Of a DNA stretch of 64,000 nt, positions 11,631 through 23,228 are shown one piece after another. A program made the translations under genes and the position numbers. This DNA comes from Malus domestica (taxonomy: Eukaryota; Streptophyta; Magnoliopsida; Rosales; Rosaceae). Numbering within the stretch: position 1 is the stretch's first letter; every line of letters starts with the position of its first letter. The DNA lies in NCBI RefSeq assembly GCF_042453785.1, contig NC_091673.1, positions 2,487,501 through 2,551,500 of the forward strand. Direction: 5' to 3'. A model generated the notes under the pieces. That model made no database searches and was not told the origin of the DNA. It saw only the letters and a program-made list of their open reading frames with translations.

Positions 11631-12762
11631 TATTATCAAGGAACTAAGACACAAAATCTCGAAGGCAATAATAATGCTTGTAACTACTTGTAAGCTACCT
11701 TGCACCTAAGAATTTATATTCATTATATTCATAATATGATCGGTGTAATGAGAACCGAACAAAGAACCTAGATGTAGTCGTAAATACTCTAAACCACGTG
11801 CAAACCTCTTAGCCACCCAGAGTTAATAACAAGGTGATATAGTTCTTGTATAATCCCATGATTATGTCATTGTTAGTGAAATAAATTTCATACAACTTTA
11901 AATTTATGGCTTGTCATTCCATAATCATATGGCATTCGCCTATCACTTTCCTCCATGAACTAAGATTTTCACGTAAATCGACCTCCATTAATTTTTACCT
12001 AAGGAGAACACCAAAAACACTGCCCGCCTACCGATTTGGGTTACTAATAATATTGAAGTACACGTTTCTTAAGAGCAAAATATTTGTTTTAGTACTCGCA
12101 CCGTTGTACGTAGGCATGGTATAAGAAGAAAGACTAAAAGTTTACTTATATACATAGTAACACCGAATTGGTTTATACTGTTCGACAAAAGAAAATTCTG
12201 ACACACTTGAACTTAAATGCAAGAAAAAGAACACATTATTCTGACATATTGACCCAAATCACATTGGCAACAATATAATACAATGAATATATGTTGGATG
12301 AAATCAAGGTCTAAACAAGTTAAGGTCAGTAACAGGCCATTTGTGATGTACCTTCAAAAGAATTTGGACGAGGATGTTGACAGTCTCATTTTTACCCTTA
12401 TATGATGGCAAAGTTATCGTTCAATATCTAAACCCTAAACCCTCTTCTGCTTCCACCATTTAAGAAATAAAAGTTTGGCATAGAATGTATGGATCCTAAT
12501 TCAAAGTCAAAGATTAGCTACTCTACAAAATACACATTAAGTCAAGAATCAAAGGCTTATTTGGTGAAGATTGACTTTTAAACGATACTTAGTACAACTG
12601 TAATCTAATCAGCATGCTATTCTAGCTAGGGTTGAAAATCAAAAGGCAGGAGATGCCAATTAACTTGACAAGCAAGGAATGCATATATGCATGACATATT
12701 GTTATAAGTTGGGATTTCGAGGGGGATGGGGGGTTGTCAATGAGTCGGTATGGTTTACCAAT

Positions 12763-12905
12763 GAGAGATTTTTCAGTGTGTTTGAAAGGTAGAACACCAC
12801 CTTGTTATTATACAATTGGAGGAATTTTTTGTCTTCAAAGTGTTCCTCCAATTGTTTAAGACATGTGGTGTTCCACTCTGTGTTTCGGACACACTGAAAA
12901 ATCGC
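12763..12905. mobile_element. family A-like short inverted-repeat element
   Basis: Ends GAGAGATTTTTCAGTGTG and CACACTGAAAAATCGC are near-perfect inverted repeats, and 'gaacaccacc' and 'gtggtgttcc' continue the symmetry. The terminal sequence matches the 11461 element. I see no clear target duplication, and an internal palindrome around 12815-12855 replaces the usual AT-rich middle. Confidence 0.6.
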
Positions 12906-13578
12906 TTGTTATCGACATAAATTTGGAATATCGAGAGCTCTGATAAATAAATGAAGCTCTCCAAATTTAGAAAGTTTGGAGTCAACATTTGTAACGACTC
13001 TTTAGATTGTGAGCACTCCAATTAAGGTGAGTCTTTATATTTGGTTTTACAACCTTTTATTGAATGGAGTTGAAGTGGAAACCCTATATATGCCATTTGT
13101 GGTAACATCATCATTATCCATAATGGGAAGATATATGTTCCCATCAAGAACAAAAATTGAAAACAAACAAAGCTAATTACACCAAATCAAATACCAAATT
13201 TACATAATTCAAAACCAAACCGGTTATATGGTCTCACACATGCGATACCACACACACCAGGACAATGAACCTGCTTTATTTTCACTGATCAAGTTTGAAT
13301 TTTCTTCTTTGTAAATTAAAGTAGGTTTAGAATTTCATCTTGCTAAAAAACACCAGTGTATGGTCCCACGTACTGGACGCGGATATATTTAAACTTTTTT
13401 TTGGGATAAAAAAAGGATATAGAAGTTGGGATACAAAGTCAACTTATAACTGAAATGAAAATCTGTAGTATAGCTAATTTGCTTTTGGACTGAAGTTTCT
13501 ATAAACTCGATTGGTCTGTCTCTAAAGGCATGCAAAGCCGCAAGTTTCTGTGTAGACAAACGACTCGAAGTTTGGAAG

Positions 13579-14900
13579 ATGGAACTCATAGACAATCTCT
13601 GTGATTTGGAGACTAGTCTTGGCACCAATATTCATCATGAAATCATGGCCCTCTCGGGCAATGACACCTCCCTTACTACCGATGATTATCATCAGCCACA
13701 ACCTGATGATCATCAGCTCCCTATCAACTTCACTCAACACATTCAAAGCTTTTCTCAAATTTCTGATGATCCAAATCATGACGATATCTTAGTTGCTCAT
13801 TCCACAGCTCATCTCATGAATGGAGATTTTCGCCAAGAAACCGGAAAAGGAAAGGCACGTGCGTATTATTGCATACAAAATTATATAGTTGCTTGTTAGA
13901 GAGCTAGCTAGCTTATATATATGTCGTCTGGTTAATTGACCATGGGATTGATCATGCATTTATGCTTAATTTCTGGCTAGATTGATTTTCTGAGATTCGT
14001 TTTCCTTTGTTATTGAAATGCGCGATTGGTGATTCTTGACAGTCGTTAGGAGGAAGAAAGAGAAAGAATAGTGAAAAGGATGGAGAGAAACTAAAAGAAG
14101 TAATTCATGTGAGAGCTAAGAGAGGCCAAGCTACCGATAGCCACAGTTTGGCAGAAAGGGTATAAATATATCACTTCTTTTTAAATTGCATTATGTTACC
14201 AGTATGTGGTTTAGAACTAATAATTATCTTGTTAGTTTTCAAGGCCAGATTTTGAAGCACATTTAGCTTAATTATCTTGCCTTAATTAAATAGCTAAAAC
14301 CCATAATATTCTGATAACTATACTATTTATAAGTACGTGAAATTATATATTGACGGGATGCTGGTCTCACGCATTTGCTTAACATGCATGGTATTATTAG
14401 CTAAGAAGAGAGAAAATAAACGAGAGGCTGAGATGCCTGCAAAATCTGGTTCCAGGCTGCTACAAGGTATGCATAATTTGATTAACTTCTTGTCGCTTAA
14501 TTTGAATAATCTACGAAAGAAATGAATGATTATTTTCTTTCTAAAATTTAACTGATATCGTTGCTCTTTTTTTTATGGTTGAATTAATTTGCAGACAATG
14601 GGAATGGCAGTAATGCTGGATGTGGTTTGCAGTTACGTTCAGTCACTGCAGAACCAAATTGAGGTGAGTCACATCTTAAATAATTAATCATATCATATCA
14701 TGGAGATTTCTTACATAATCATCGATCAGTGATCATATATGTCCAATAGAATATTAACAAAGTGCTTTGTATTGGTGGTTTCCAAGTTTCTGTCAATGAA
14801 ACTTTCTGCAGCAAGTGCGTATTATGATTTCAATACACCAGGTGTGGATGCTGTGGACGCAATGCAACAGCAGCAGGTATGCATATACACGCTTACGCAA

Positions 14901-14932
<32 letters not shown>

Positions 14933-15247
14933 ATCCACATTAAAATATGAATTTGTATAGACTATAATCAATATACGGAAATGTTTTTGAGATTCATTCT
15001 TTCTTCTCATGCTCTATTTACTTTTTATTTTCTAATCGAAAAAAAAAAACAAAGGAGAATTCATGAAATTAAATAAATAGGAGTGTGCGTTGTTAATGAG
15101 CTTTTAAAAGATGAAGGTGATAAAAGCGAGCAATGTGGAATGTTGCAGGGGACAAGTACTGCATATCCGGAGGTACAAGAGATGGTAGTAAGATCAGAAG
15201 GGTATGGAGGACTTCCTCACTACAACAACGCAACATGGCCTATTTGA
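13579..15247 (+). CDS. bHLH transcription factor, BEE1/BEE3 type
   Basis: Nuclear DNA-binding protein of the bHLH family (BEE/CIB/HBI group). Six exons, 13579-13858, 14050-14159, 14401-14466, 14595-14663, 14787-14876 and 15149-15247, total 714 nt and 237 residues in one frame. The basic region (VIHVRAKRGQATDSHSLAER, about 111-130) has the His-Glu-Arg residues of E-box/G-box binders. Helix 1 and loop (LRREKINERLRCLQNLVPGC) are followed by helix 2 and FLSMKLSAASAYYDFNTPG, which is diagnostic of BEE-like proteins. In Arabidopsis BEE1-3 are early brassinosteroid-response genes. Helix 2 reads MLDVVCSYVQSLQNQIE, whereas BEE1/BEE3 have MLDEIINYVQSLQNQVE. The N-terminus is short (about 93 residues before the RGRKRK nuclear-signal-like stretch) and the C-terminus ends NNATWPI. 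The subfamily is confident; the exact orthologue is not. Confidence 0.92.
14911..14932 (+). repeat. (GT)n microsatellite in the last bHLH intron
   Basis: Eleven GT units preceded by an (AT)n run lie about 35 bases after the donor at 14877. No functional role is implied. Confidence 0.9.
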
Positions 15248-16631
15248 GAAGTGAGAGTACGCTCAATCTTCTTCAGATCCCATGCTCCTAAACCCTACAT
15301 GTACACGTGGAGACAATGAAGCACAAGACGACGACCAATACCATCTTCTCTAGCTTCCATGGATCCCATAATATATACAATAAAATATTCTTTTTCATGC
15401 TTATATATTTTTGTAGGGTGCAAATGAATCTTGTACTATATAAATGAACCAAAAATAATAAGATGGGAAAGGCTGAGACAGATCAAAGTGGTAGTTATAT
15501 AGATCATGCATGATTTGAAGACAGCTTCACAGATAATAACTTGATTTGAAAGAGTCATCTGTCATGTGGATACATATGTGGGTTTCTAAGCTTACCCTTA
15601 AGATTAAGGGCACTGATGTCCCAACGCGGTTTTGAGTGCTGAAAGAGAGGCAACCTGAGACTGGCGTATAGTATAGTAGAGTAGACCATTGTCTATGAAT
15701 CCCCTAATTGGCCACTGAAGTAAACAAGGGGACATTACCTAAACTTAGATCGTTGGGATCATGCATGATTCACATGGAATGAGTTCACAATTATGTGGCG
15801 TTCCTTGTCCAATAATAAATTACTTAGTGTTAATTTTTCTCCACGTAGAAATGTATTATTGAATCAAGACGTTACGTGACAGTGAACCCGTTCCATGTAA
15901 GTTGCTCTCCCGAAAAGGGCAGGTTTTAGAGACTCTAGACTCTAGTTATAGTTGAGGTGGGTGGAAAAAACTTGTATGAGTGTCCCGATTATATCATTCG
16001 TGGAGCACTTCTACAAATAACGAATTAAACTTACTACTCACACACAAAATAAATTTAATAATTATTATTCATTCTTTTCTTGTTCCATATATTTGGATCC
16101 AATCTCAACTATGGCCCAAATTCACTTCAAGAAGTATAGACCAATGGGCCGCAAAACTTTTTTCATGCCAGACTAAACCTCCCAAGGCAACCCCCGGGAC
16201 CTCAAAGTCGGGACCTAATTTGTAGGGGTTTCTTAATATGCAAAGACTTGGCCTTGTTGGACTTGGCAGAGTGAGTGAGTTCCTTGATGTGGAGCTCAGA
16301 GCCAGGGATTAAGAACTTGATCAATACGGTGTCGTTAATAACTCCTTTTTTCAATCTTTAGATTTTTTTTAAACTAACTGAGTTGTTGTGCTTCAATATT
16401 TGATCAGGTTGTCATGAACTTGTGGAAAGGTTTGGCATTAGCGCTGATGCAGTTGCCCGCATTGGGGAGGCATTAGCATTGTCCGATTTGTGGCTCAAAT
16501 TCCTCGCACCTCTCAGAGGCTTCTGTAATTACGTCTGGATATCTTTAAGATTTTATTTTTCTACCACGATATGGATATGCGTGTTTGTATCTGCTAACAT
16601 GGTACGTGCAACTAGAGTGGAGATAAGGTCA

Positions 16632-17463
16632 TCTTCAACCGATCCGGTCAAAAAGTTATAGGTTAAAAATAGTTTTGAATGACACGAAAACTATTTCCGA
16701 CCGAAGGCTAGGCCAAAGGGCTTATGGGCTATACCGGGCCCAAACCCTCAAATCAAGCCAACGGGCTGGCCATTTCAAGCTAGCCAGCCCTCCAACTCAA
16801 CCCATTTGAATGCCAACGGCTAGCTAACATCATGCTGCCGTCAGTCTACCGTTGAAATTTGAATTTTTTTTTTGGACGAATTTAAAAAAAAAAAACTTCT
16901 AATTTTTTTTCCTATAAATACCTACACCATTCCTACAACATTGAAAGCTGAAAATAAGAAGTGTCACGTAGATAAGAATCCTATCTAAAATTCGCACAAC
17001 CAATTACATCTCAACATGTGACACTTGAAATCATATCCGAAAAAATTATTAAGATTACATAAAGATAAGAAATCTGGAGAGTTACTCATGTTAGCAACAC
17101 GTGTCACTCGAAATCCTATAAAAAAAATTGAGATTACATAAAGATAAGAAATCCAGAGGCTTATTCATTTGGCGACAAGTGGCACTCAAAATATGTCTGA
17201 AAATCTTATTTTAATATGGTGGTTTAATTTAATTAACCATATTAATTTAATTAAAATAATAAATTATGTTTGGCTTATAGCCCAAACATTCTCGGTTGTA
17301 GACGGTTTTTTGTCAAATAGCTATGTTTAGCCTATGACCCTTTGATCTATTCGGTTGGAGATGGTATAAAATATGTTTAGCACTGTTTATTAAATATAAT
17401 TTCTTGCAAGACTACATGGTTAAAGGGAGTCTTTCAGCCCTCCTTCGATTGGAGATGACCTTT
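16632..17463. mobile_element. candidate non-autonomous TIR element
   Basis: The left end AAGGTCATCTTCAACCGATC and the reverse complement of the right end AAGGTCATCTCCAATCGAAG match at about 17 of 20 positions. The interior has internally repeated blocks ('acataaagataagaaatc' occurs twice, at 17057 and 17137) and no coding capacity. I could not identify a convincing target duplication, so the superfamily is open. Confidence 0.5.
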
Positions 17464-17850
17464 GTCATACACGTCAGGTTCCGTGGCTCCTCAGCTGCTC
17501 GCTTCTTGGCATGGGCCATTGTGGGTCTTGAAGCATCTTGACGGGCTCCACATAAATCGTAACAAACACGTTACAGGCATTGGGCCACTGTGACTCTGAA
17601 CTGCGAGTATGGGATCTGAGCCCATTCGGTGGCTAGGACTGGGCAAGATTGGAATTGTGACCCACTAGGTCGAGCCTCCGAAGAAGGTAGTTGGATTACT
17701 AGGACACCACGTGTGTGCTTCTAGTTTTGACTCTTGGTTAGGACTTGCTAGGAGTAGGCATGCGGGAATGACTAGTCATCTCATTACCGCTCTGTCTTGA
17801 CTTTAAATGAACACCAAGGCAGGCACGGACGAATGTGATTTGCCTTGCCT

Positions 17851-17854
<4 letters not shown>

Positions 17855-17880
<26 letters not shown>
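17855..17880 (+). repeat. (GA)n directly before the first USP start codon
   Basis: Thirteen GA units abut the ATG at 17881 and form the end of the 5' leader. Reading upstream in frame gives only Arg-Glu repeats without an ATG, which supports the chosen start. Confidence 0.9.
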
Positions 17881-17886
<6 letters not shown>

Positions 17887-18647
17887 GAGCAGGGAAAGAA
17901 TGAGGAGAGGAAGAAGGTGATGGTGGCGATCGACGAGAGCGAGTTTAGCCTATACGCCTTCAATTGGGCGCTCGAAAATCTGCGCGAGACCATCCAGAGT
18001 TCGCAGCTAGTCGTCTTCACTGCACAGCCCATTGACTTCGCTTCCACTTATGCTGCCAGTTACGGAGCTGCCCGTAGGGTCTCTAAATCTTAATCTCACT
18101 ACCTCTTTTGTTGAAGTTACCGGTTTGTAATTGTATGCTTGATCAAGCTGTTGTTTTCTGATTTTTCTCTATACATTGTGCAGCTGCTCAGTTGGTAACA
18201 TCTTTGCTTGAAAACCACAAGAAGGTGGCGCTGGCTTTGTTGGAGAGAGCTAAAGAAATTTGTGCCAAACATGGGGTACAAATACAATCAAAGTTCCTTT
18301 CTTTTCCTTCCTAAAACTACATCTGATTTTGCGAAAAATTCCTCGTTTTCGACTGTGCAGATTGTTCCAGAGACAGTGACAGAGGTAGGCGATCCGAAGG
18401 TGGTGATATGTGAAGCAGTCGAGAAACACAACATCCAGTTGCTTGTGTTAGGCAGCCACGGTCGCGGAGGTATCCAAAGGTATGTGCGTTCTTATTCAGT
18501 TTGGAGTGTAGATGGCTTAAAACCTAGTGCGAAAATCGCTTTCTGATTGATATGTTCTGTTGGGACAGGGCTTTTTTGGGAAGCGTAAGCAATTACTGCG
18601 TACATAACGCTAAGTGTCCTGTTCTTGTTGTGAGGAAACAGAACTGA
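17881..18647 (+). CDS. universal stress protein A-like protein (USP tandem copy 1)
   Basis: Small soluble alpha/beta protein of the UspA family that typically binds ATP and dimerises; its role in plants is in stress responses but the target is usually unknown. Four exons, 17881-18073, 18184-18275, 18361-18479 and 18569-18647, encode 160 residues. The N-terminal strand KKVMVAIDESEFS holds the acidic residue of the nucleotide pocket. The C-terminal ATP motif G-2X-G-9X-G(S/T) is complete: GSHG, nine residues, then GS in GRGGIQRAFLGS. Conserved LALLERAKEICAKHG and CPVLVVRK ends complete the domain. It lies 2.9 kb upstream of a second copy in the same orientation with identical intron phases, so the pair is a tandem duplication. 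Confidence 0.94.
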
Positions 18648-19753
18648 ACGCTTATATGTTCTCTTGTTCTTCAAGTTAATATCCAAAACCCAAACTTGCA
18701 TCTTCCGCAAGAAAATGTTGCGTGCTGCTTGATAATTTTTGAAATTAGAGTCATGTAATAACTGGAAACTTCATGATTGAATAAAGCATGCATTTTATGG
18801 TTTGATTAAGTGACACGTGTTGGCCCATATCAATAATTCATATCTCGATTGTAGACTGTACTTAGATTGAAAGCATCATTCTGGAACTTTTCATTATGCG
18901 TTACACTAGTGATACAAGTAATATTGTCCAACAGTTAACTGGTATTGCCCCACGTCTTCCATCAAATCCATCCAATTTTCAAATTCAGATTCGTGAAATT
19001 TAATTTAACGATTAAAATTATTATAATTTTTAAAGAGATTTCCTGTTTATAGTCGTTTGATCAAATTTTAAAAACTTAAATTTACGAATTAGGTTGATTT
19101 AGTGCAAGGAATCCGAAAAAAATATCTTTCCGAAAATGATAGTGGCCCATTCAATAAAATAATGCATTGATAATACCCCCAAGAAGATAAACATAGCACG
19201 TCAGAAACTTGTTTCATAATTCCGGAAATGTGACACGTAGTGATCGGACTTTGTGGGGCGGCTCACTAGAAAGTTTTCACGTTGTCACGATTAAGGCCAA
19301 TTTAGTCAAGGAGAAATTCAAATTAAGCGACTTATTTTAGAACTTTTGAGACTAAATATTTATGCCTTTTTTTTAATTTTTAATTAAGCTTTTCAAGCTT
19401 TTAATTAAGGTGCTTTGACTTGAGTTCACATGAGCATTAATTTATTTATTTACATATCAGCATTTAATATATATTAAATATTTTTTTTATTAATGTGCTT
19501 TCACCTGTATTTTATTTTCATTTTTTTATAAACGAACAATATTATTTACATTAAAGAGTTGAAGGAGTAGATCAAGAATTACAATGAGTTTTGTAATAAT
19601 ATGGTTCAAATTCGTCCTCGATGAAAATCGAACTTTAAGACATTTTACTTACAAGTGAAGAAAAATACTAGTAGATCGTAGTATTAAGTGACTATTCTTC
19701 TTGTTTTTAAATCTCATCGCTTGCTTAATTTAAGGAACTCCTATTATCTTAAC

Positions 19754-20162
19754 GAATAATACTTGGTTACTAAAAAATGAGTAGGAATTCCTACTTAAAA
19801 TTCTTAATGTTTTAATCACTGAGTTTTGTACTTATGATCAGAACCGTTCATACTATGAATCACACTATAAAGATCATCTCTGGAAAAAATAAATTAAAAA
19901 CAAGGTCGTTTAGTTAATCTATGTAGCAAATACATAGACGGTTCGTAATGCTTTTACCAATGTCATTCATTTGTTTTAAACAATTTGGTGATTAAACGAC
20001 CTTAATTTTAATTGATTTTTTGTAGATGTGATCTTTATATGATGATTTATAATATGAACAGCTCTGATTATAAACACGAAATTCTATAAATTGTCAACAA
20101 ATAATTTTGAGAAATTTTGAGTATGAGTTCCTACTCATCTTTGAGTAGCCAAATATTATTCC
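19754..20162. mobile_element. small foldback/TIR element
   Basis: Terminal 40 bases are inverted repeats: GAATAATACTTGGTTACTAA on the left against GGAATAATATTTGGCTACTC from the right strand. The match continues through 'gatgagtaggaa'. Inner segments 'aaggtcgtttagttaa' and 'ttaaacgacctt' are also inverted. Flanks ATCTTAAC (19746-19753) and ATCGTAAC (20163-20170) form a target duplication with 7 of 8 matches. Non-coding. Confidence 0.7.
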
Positions 20163-20651
20163 ATCGTAACTATTAGAAAGTTTTTTTTTAAATCAAAATT
20201 AATTGGTTAATTTAATACAGCTCTACAATCATTTTCAGAACCTAATTTCCAGGTCATCAAATTTTTCTGTTTTTTTTTCACTCTCCAACGTACCCAGTAA
20301 AATCTGTGTTTCAACTTTAAATTGTATGCACGCTACATGGAAATGTACCAATATGGAAAACGAATTAGAATTACATAATGTATCTAACGATTTGGTACAT
20401 AACTACGTATTAGTAGTTTTGTATGTATCCGAATTACACAACGTACCAATGATTTGCATGTACCAAAATGAGCATTTCAAATATAGATTCTAGTAAACTC
20501 GGGCACTTACAATAAGGGCATCTTCAAACAACAAAGTTACAATTAAAAAGCTAAAAAATTTACTAAACAAACACTTATATATTAGTCTATAAAGTTTTTC
20601 ATACAAAACGCTTAAAATCATTGTTGGTGAAGTCAGTCATGTTGATACTAA

Positions 20652-20822
20652 GAGAAATGCTAAGGAGACTCTTTCAAAGTGAGACTCTTTATGGACTTTC
20701 CCCCACTTAATGTTTTTGGCGCAATGTTTAATAATGTTGGTACGAGGATTGTGCTAAAAACATGAGGTGACGGAAAATCCATGGAGAAGTCTAATTTTGG
20801 AAGAGTCTCCTTAGCATTTCTC
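20652..20822. mobile_element. 171-bp MITE with 9-10-bp target duplication (family B)
   Basis: Termini GAGAAATGCTAAGGAGACTC and GAGTCTCCTTAGCATTTCTC are perfect inverted repeats over 20 bases. Flanks TTGATACTAA (20642-20651) and TTGATACCAA (20823-20832) are direct repeats with one mismatch. The interior is non-coding. Termini differ from the GAGATTTTTCAG family, so it is a second family. Confidence 0.85.
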
Positions 20823-21551
20823 TTGATACCAATTAGCATATAGGGTTTAATTTTTATTTTAATTAGGGTTGGTCATTGAGATGCAAAATTGTACAATTTT
20901 TCTGCACCCAACAAAAAATTTGAGTGGAGGCACCCACCCCCTCTAGGCCTATAGTGGCTCCGTCTTTGCGCACCTATATCAAAATGTTTTATTGTTTAAC
21001 AAGTTGCTTGTAATTCTGCTAGTTAAGAACATTTATTTTTACATTTAGAAGTTTGTGTTGTTTCTCCTTTTCATAATTAGATAAATTTAGTGTTGTTTCT
21101 GTTGATTTTTTTTAATATCATTCAAATAAAAAATAAATAAATGGAATTAGAAGCACTGGCAAAACGTAAACTTGACGAATTTATGAATGATAATCCTCTC
21201 CGAATTCTCTCGATAATTCTTTAATCACGTTCGTTCATCGTATATCGTGCAATCAGAAATTATTGTAAATTTTTTATGTAAAATTGAATAAAAAAATTAC
21301 CTGATAAAAACTAATCGTACGATACGATGAACGACATAATCGGAGAAGATTTTCATTCGATGAAAAAAGAGCAAAGTTATCTAAATCCTCTTATATGTGG
21401 GGTCGGACTAGGTGTTTGACTGGCGGTTGTGACCTGAGAAAACCCATCCTCTGTTTCTTCAACTACCATTTTGACAAAATCCATCCCAAAAACCCGATAA
21501 ATAGAGATACAACTGCCCCTGGTTTTGCCAACAAAAAAGCGAAGGAAAAAA

Positions 21552-22851
21552 ATGGGAGAGGCGATTCCGAGAGGAGAAGAAAGAATGGGAGAAGTGGTTG
21601 CAAAGGGAGCCGAGAAGAAGGTGATGGTGGCCATTGACGAGAGCGAGTGCAGTCATTACGCTCTCATGTGGGTTCTCGACAACCTCAAAGACTCCATAAC
21701 CAACTCGCCCTTGATCATCTTCATGGCTCAGACTCCCTCCAACGGCAACATCACCTTCTCGGCGTCGCTCGGCGCTGCTCGCATGTACTGTCCTATGTCT
21801 TCCAGTTAAGTTGTTCAGAATTTCTTCATGAGGTTTTTCTTTTGTTCTTTTTAAGGTTGATACCGTACACATAAGTGGAGATGTGAAATCTTCTGACAAG
21901 TTGTTTGTTATTCGTGTTACGGAATTCAGGTCAGGAGTTTGTTAACTCTTCCCAAGAAAATCAAAGGAAGTTTGCGTTGGCACTGTTGGAGAAAGCTAAA
22001 CAGATCTGTGCTAGTCGTGGGGTAAGGCCACCGTTCTTCATCTTCAGTCACAAAACATTATGTTTGTGTGTGTGTGTGTGTATATATGCTTGTATGTGTG
22101 TATATACTTTTCGTACAAGCGCTTCTTTTGAGACTGCTTTTGTTGGATTCCCTGCTGCTTGTTTTTGCTATAACTGATTTTTGCAAAAGCAGTTGGGATT
22201 TTCACTAAAAATCTTACTTCTTAGAGAATTACTTAGAAGTTCTTATTGATGAAGCACCTAATATGTGCTTTTTCAAAAAACGCTTGTGACCCGATCACTT
22301 TTATGTTTACCATACTTTGTCAAAATCACTTTTGGTTATTAGTAATCGGTTTTAGCTCTTCCAGAAACTCTTAAACATGCACTAGGTAGTAGGTACAATG
22401 TATTATTCAACTGTGAATTTTCATAAAATCCATATTTTTATATGGCAATTAAGCCCATCAAGGTGCTCTGATGTGGTCCATGCAGATGCATGGCATCTTT
22501 GGGATATTCCACCCGTGTGAAACATAAGTTTACCATTTTGTTTTCCATAGGTAAATGCTGAGACAGTCACAGAAGTTGGAGATCCGAAAGAAGCCATATG
22601 TGATGCTGTCAAAAAACACGGCATCAAGCTGCTAGTTGTAGGCGAGCGTGGGCTCGGAAAAATCAAAAGGTTAGTATCATTTCATCCAATTTTCTACTTT
22701 TGTGTGTGTTTTCCTCCATTTCATTTAGGGGTCTGACTATTTTATGTGCCGAGCCAGGGCAATTCTTGGTAGTGTCAGCGACTACTGTGTTCAGCACGCC
22801 AATTGCCCTGTCCTCGTCGTGAAGAAATCACAAGCTGATGCTCTTGCTTGA
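21552..22851 (+). CDS. universal stress protein A-like protein (USP tandem copy 2)
   Basis: UspA-domain protein, likely ATP-binding. Four exons, 21552-21804, 21930-22021, 22551-22669 and 22758-22851, encode 185 residues. I place the first donor at tcca|gttaag because it joins in frame to CQ/SQEFVNSSQ; a donor at 21790 would also keep frame but removes five residues (PMSSS) typical of the family. The start is ATG at 21552; a downstream in-frame ATG at 21585 is also possible. KKVMVAIDESECSHYALMW is the first strand. GERGLGKIKRAILGS fits G-2X-G-9X-G(S/T) exactly. Compared with copy 1 it has a longer N-terminus, a longer 'RMYC' loop and a nine-residue tail ending QADALA. Confidence 0.92.
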
Positions 22852-23228
22852 CATATGATTCGTATTCAGTATGTAAATATTTCTACATCAAAAGAGTGTG
22901 GTGAGACATATTGTGTTTAGATTTGGATGACTCTGGTATCGATCCACATATTTTATATAGATTTGGATGATACTGGTATCTATTGAACGATGACGATGTA
23001 AGAAAACTTATGACAGTTAATATGAACCTTGTGCTGTAAAAGAACAGTATTGTTGAAATTAATTAAGCGGTGAGATATATTATACAGGGTTTATAATTGT
23101 TCAAGTGCTTGAAACAAAGAGATTTCTAGAACAATACATAACAGCATGACTAAAGTACAATATCTTTAAATTTAGAGGCATATAAGCTTCTGGAAATCTT
23201 ATTGACTTCAAGCAGAACAAGTGTTCTG
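22852..23228. other. tail-to-tail spacer between USP copy 2 and the nuclease gene
   Basis: About 377 bases of AT-rich sequence contain both 3' UTRs. The phrase 'agatttggatgactctggtatc' is tandemly duplicated at 22920-22982. The two transcripts converge here, so 3' overlap is possible. Confidence 0.7.

Larger units (their letters stand above)
7422..13578. other. gene-poor region between MYB and bHLH genes
   Basis: No host gene is supported. It contains the MYB promoter, a 1-kb foldback element (7924-8936), a 7-bp minisatellite (10890-10928), two short TIR elements (11461-11630 and 12763-12905) and the bHLH promoter. The remaining sequence is AT-rich with only short, codon-poor open frames. 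Confidence 0.7.
15248..17880. other. intergenic region upstream of the first USP gene
   Basis: Contains the bHLH 3' UTR, a short unassigned open stretch around 16395-16530 and a candidate non-autonomous transposon (16632-17463). A purine-pyrimidine-mixed promoter region then leads into the GA-rich leader of the USP gene. Phrases around 16440-16620 ('gttgatgcagttgc', 'tttggatctgctaa', 'gggtggagacaag') recur in weaker form around 25430-25690, hinting at an old duplicated non-coding block. Confidence 0.6.
18648..21551. other. intergenic region between the two USP genes
   Basis: AT-rich, no gene recognised. It contains a foldback element (19754-20162) and a MITE (20652-20822), so the tandem pair has been spread apart by insertions. 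The promoter of the second USP gene must lie in the last part. Confidence 0.7.

Noticed and set aside
16422..16661. 79-codon frame beginning [20 protein letters not shown]
   Set aside because: Looks protein-like for about 35 residues, but the start is not an ATG in context, the tail is low-quality and no family is recognised. Left as intergenic.
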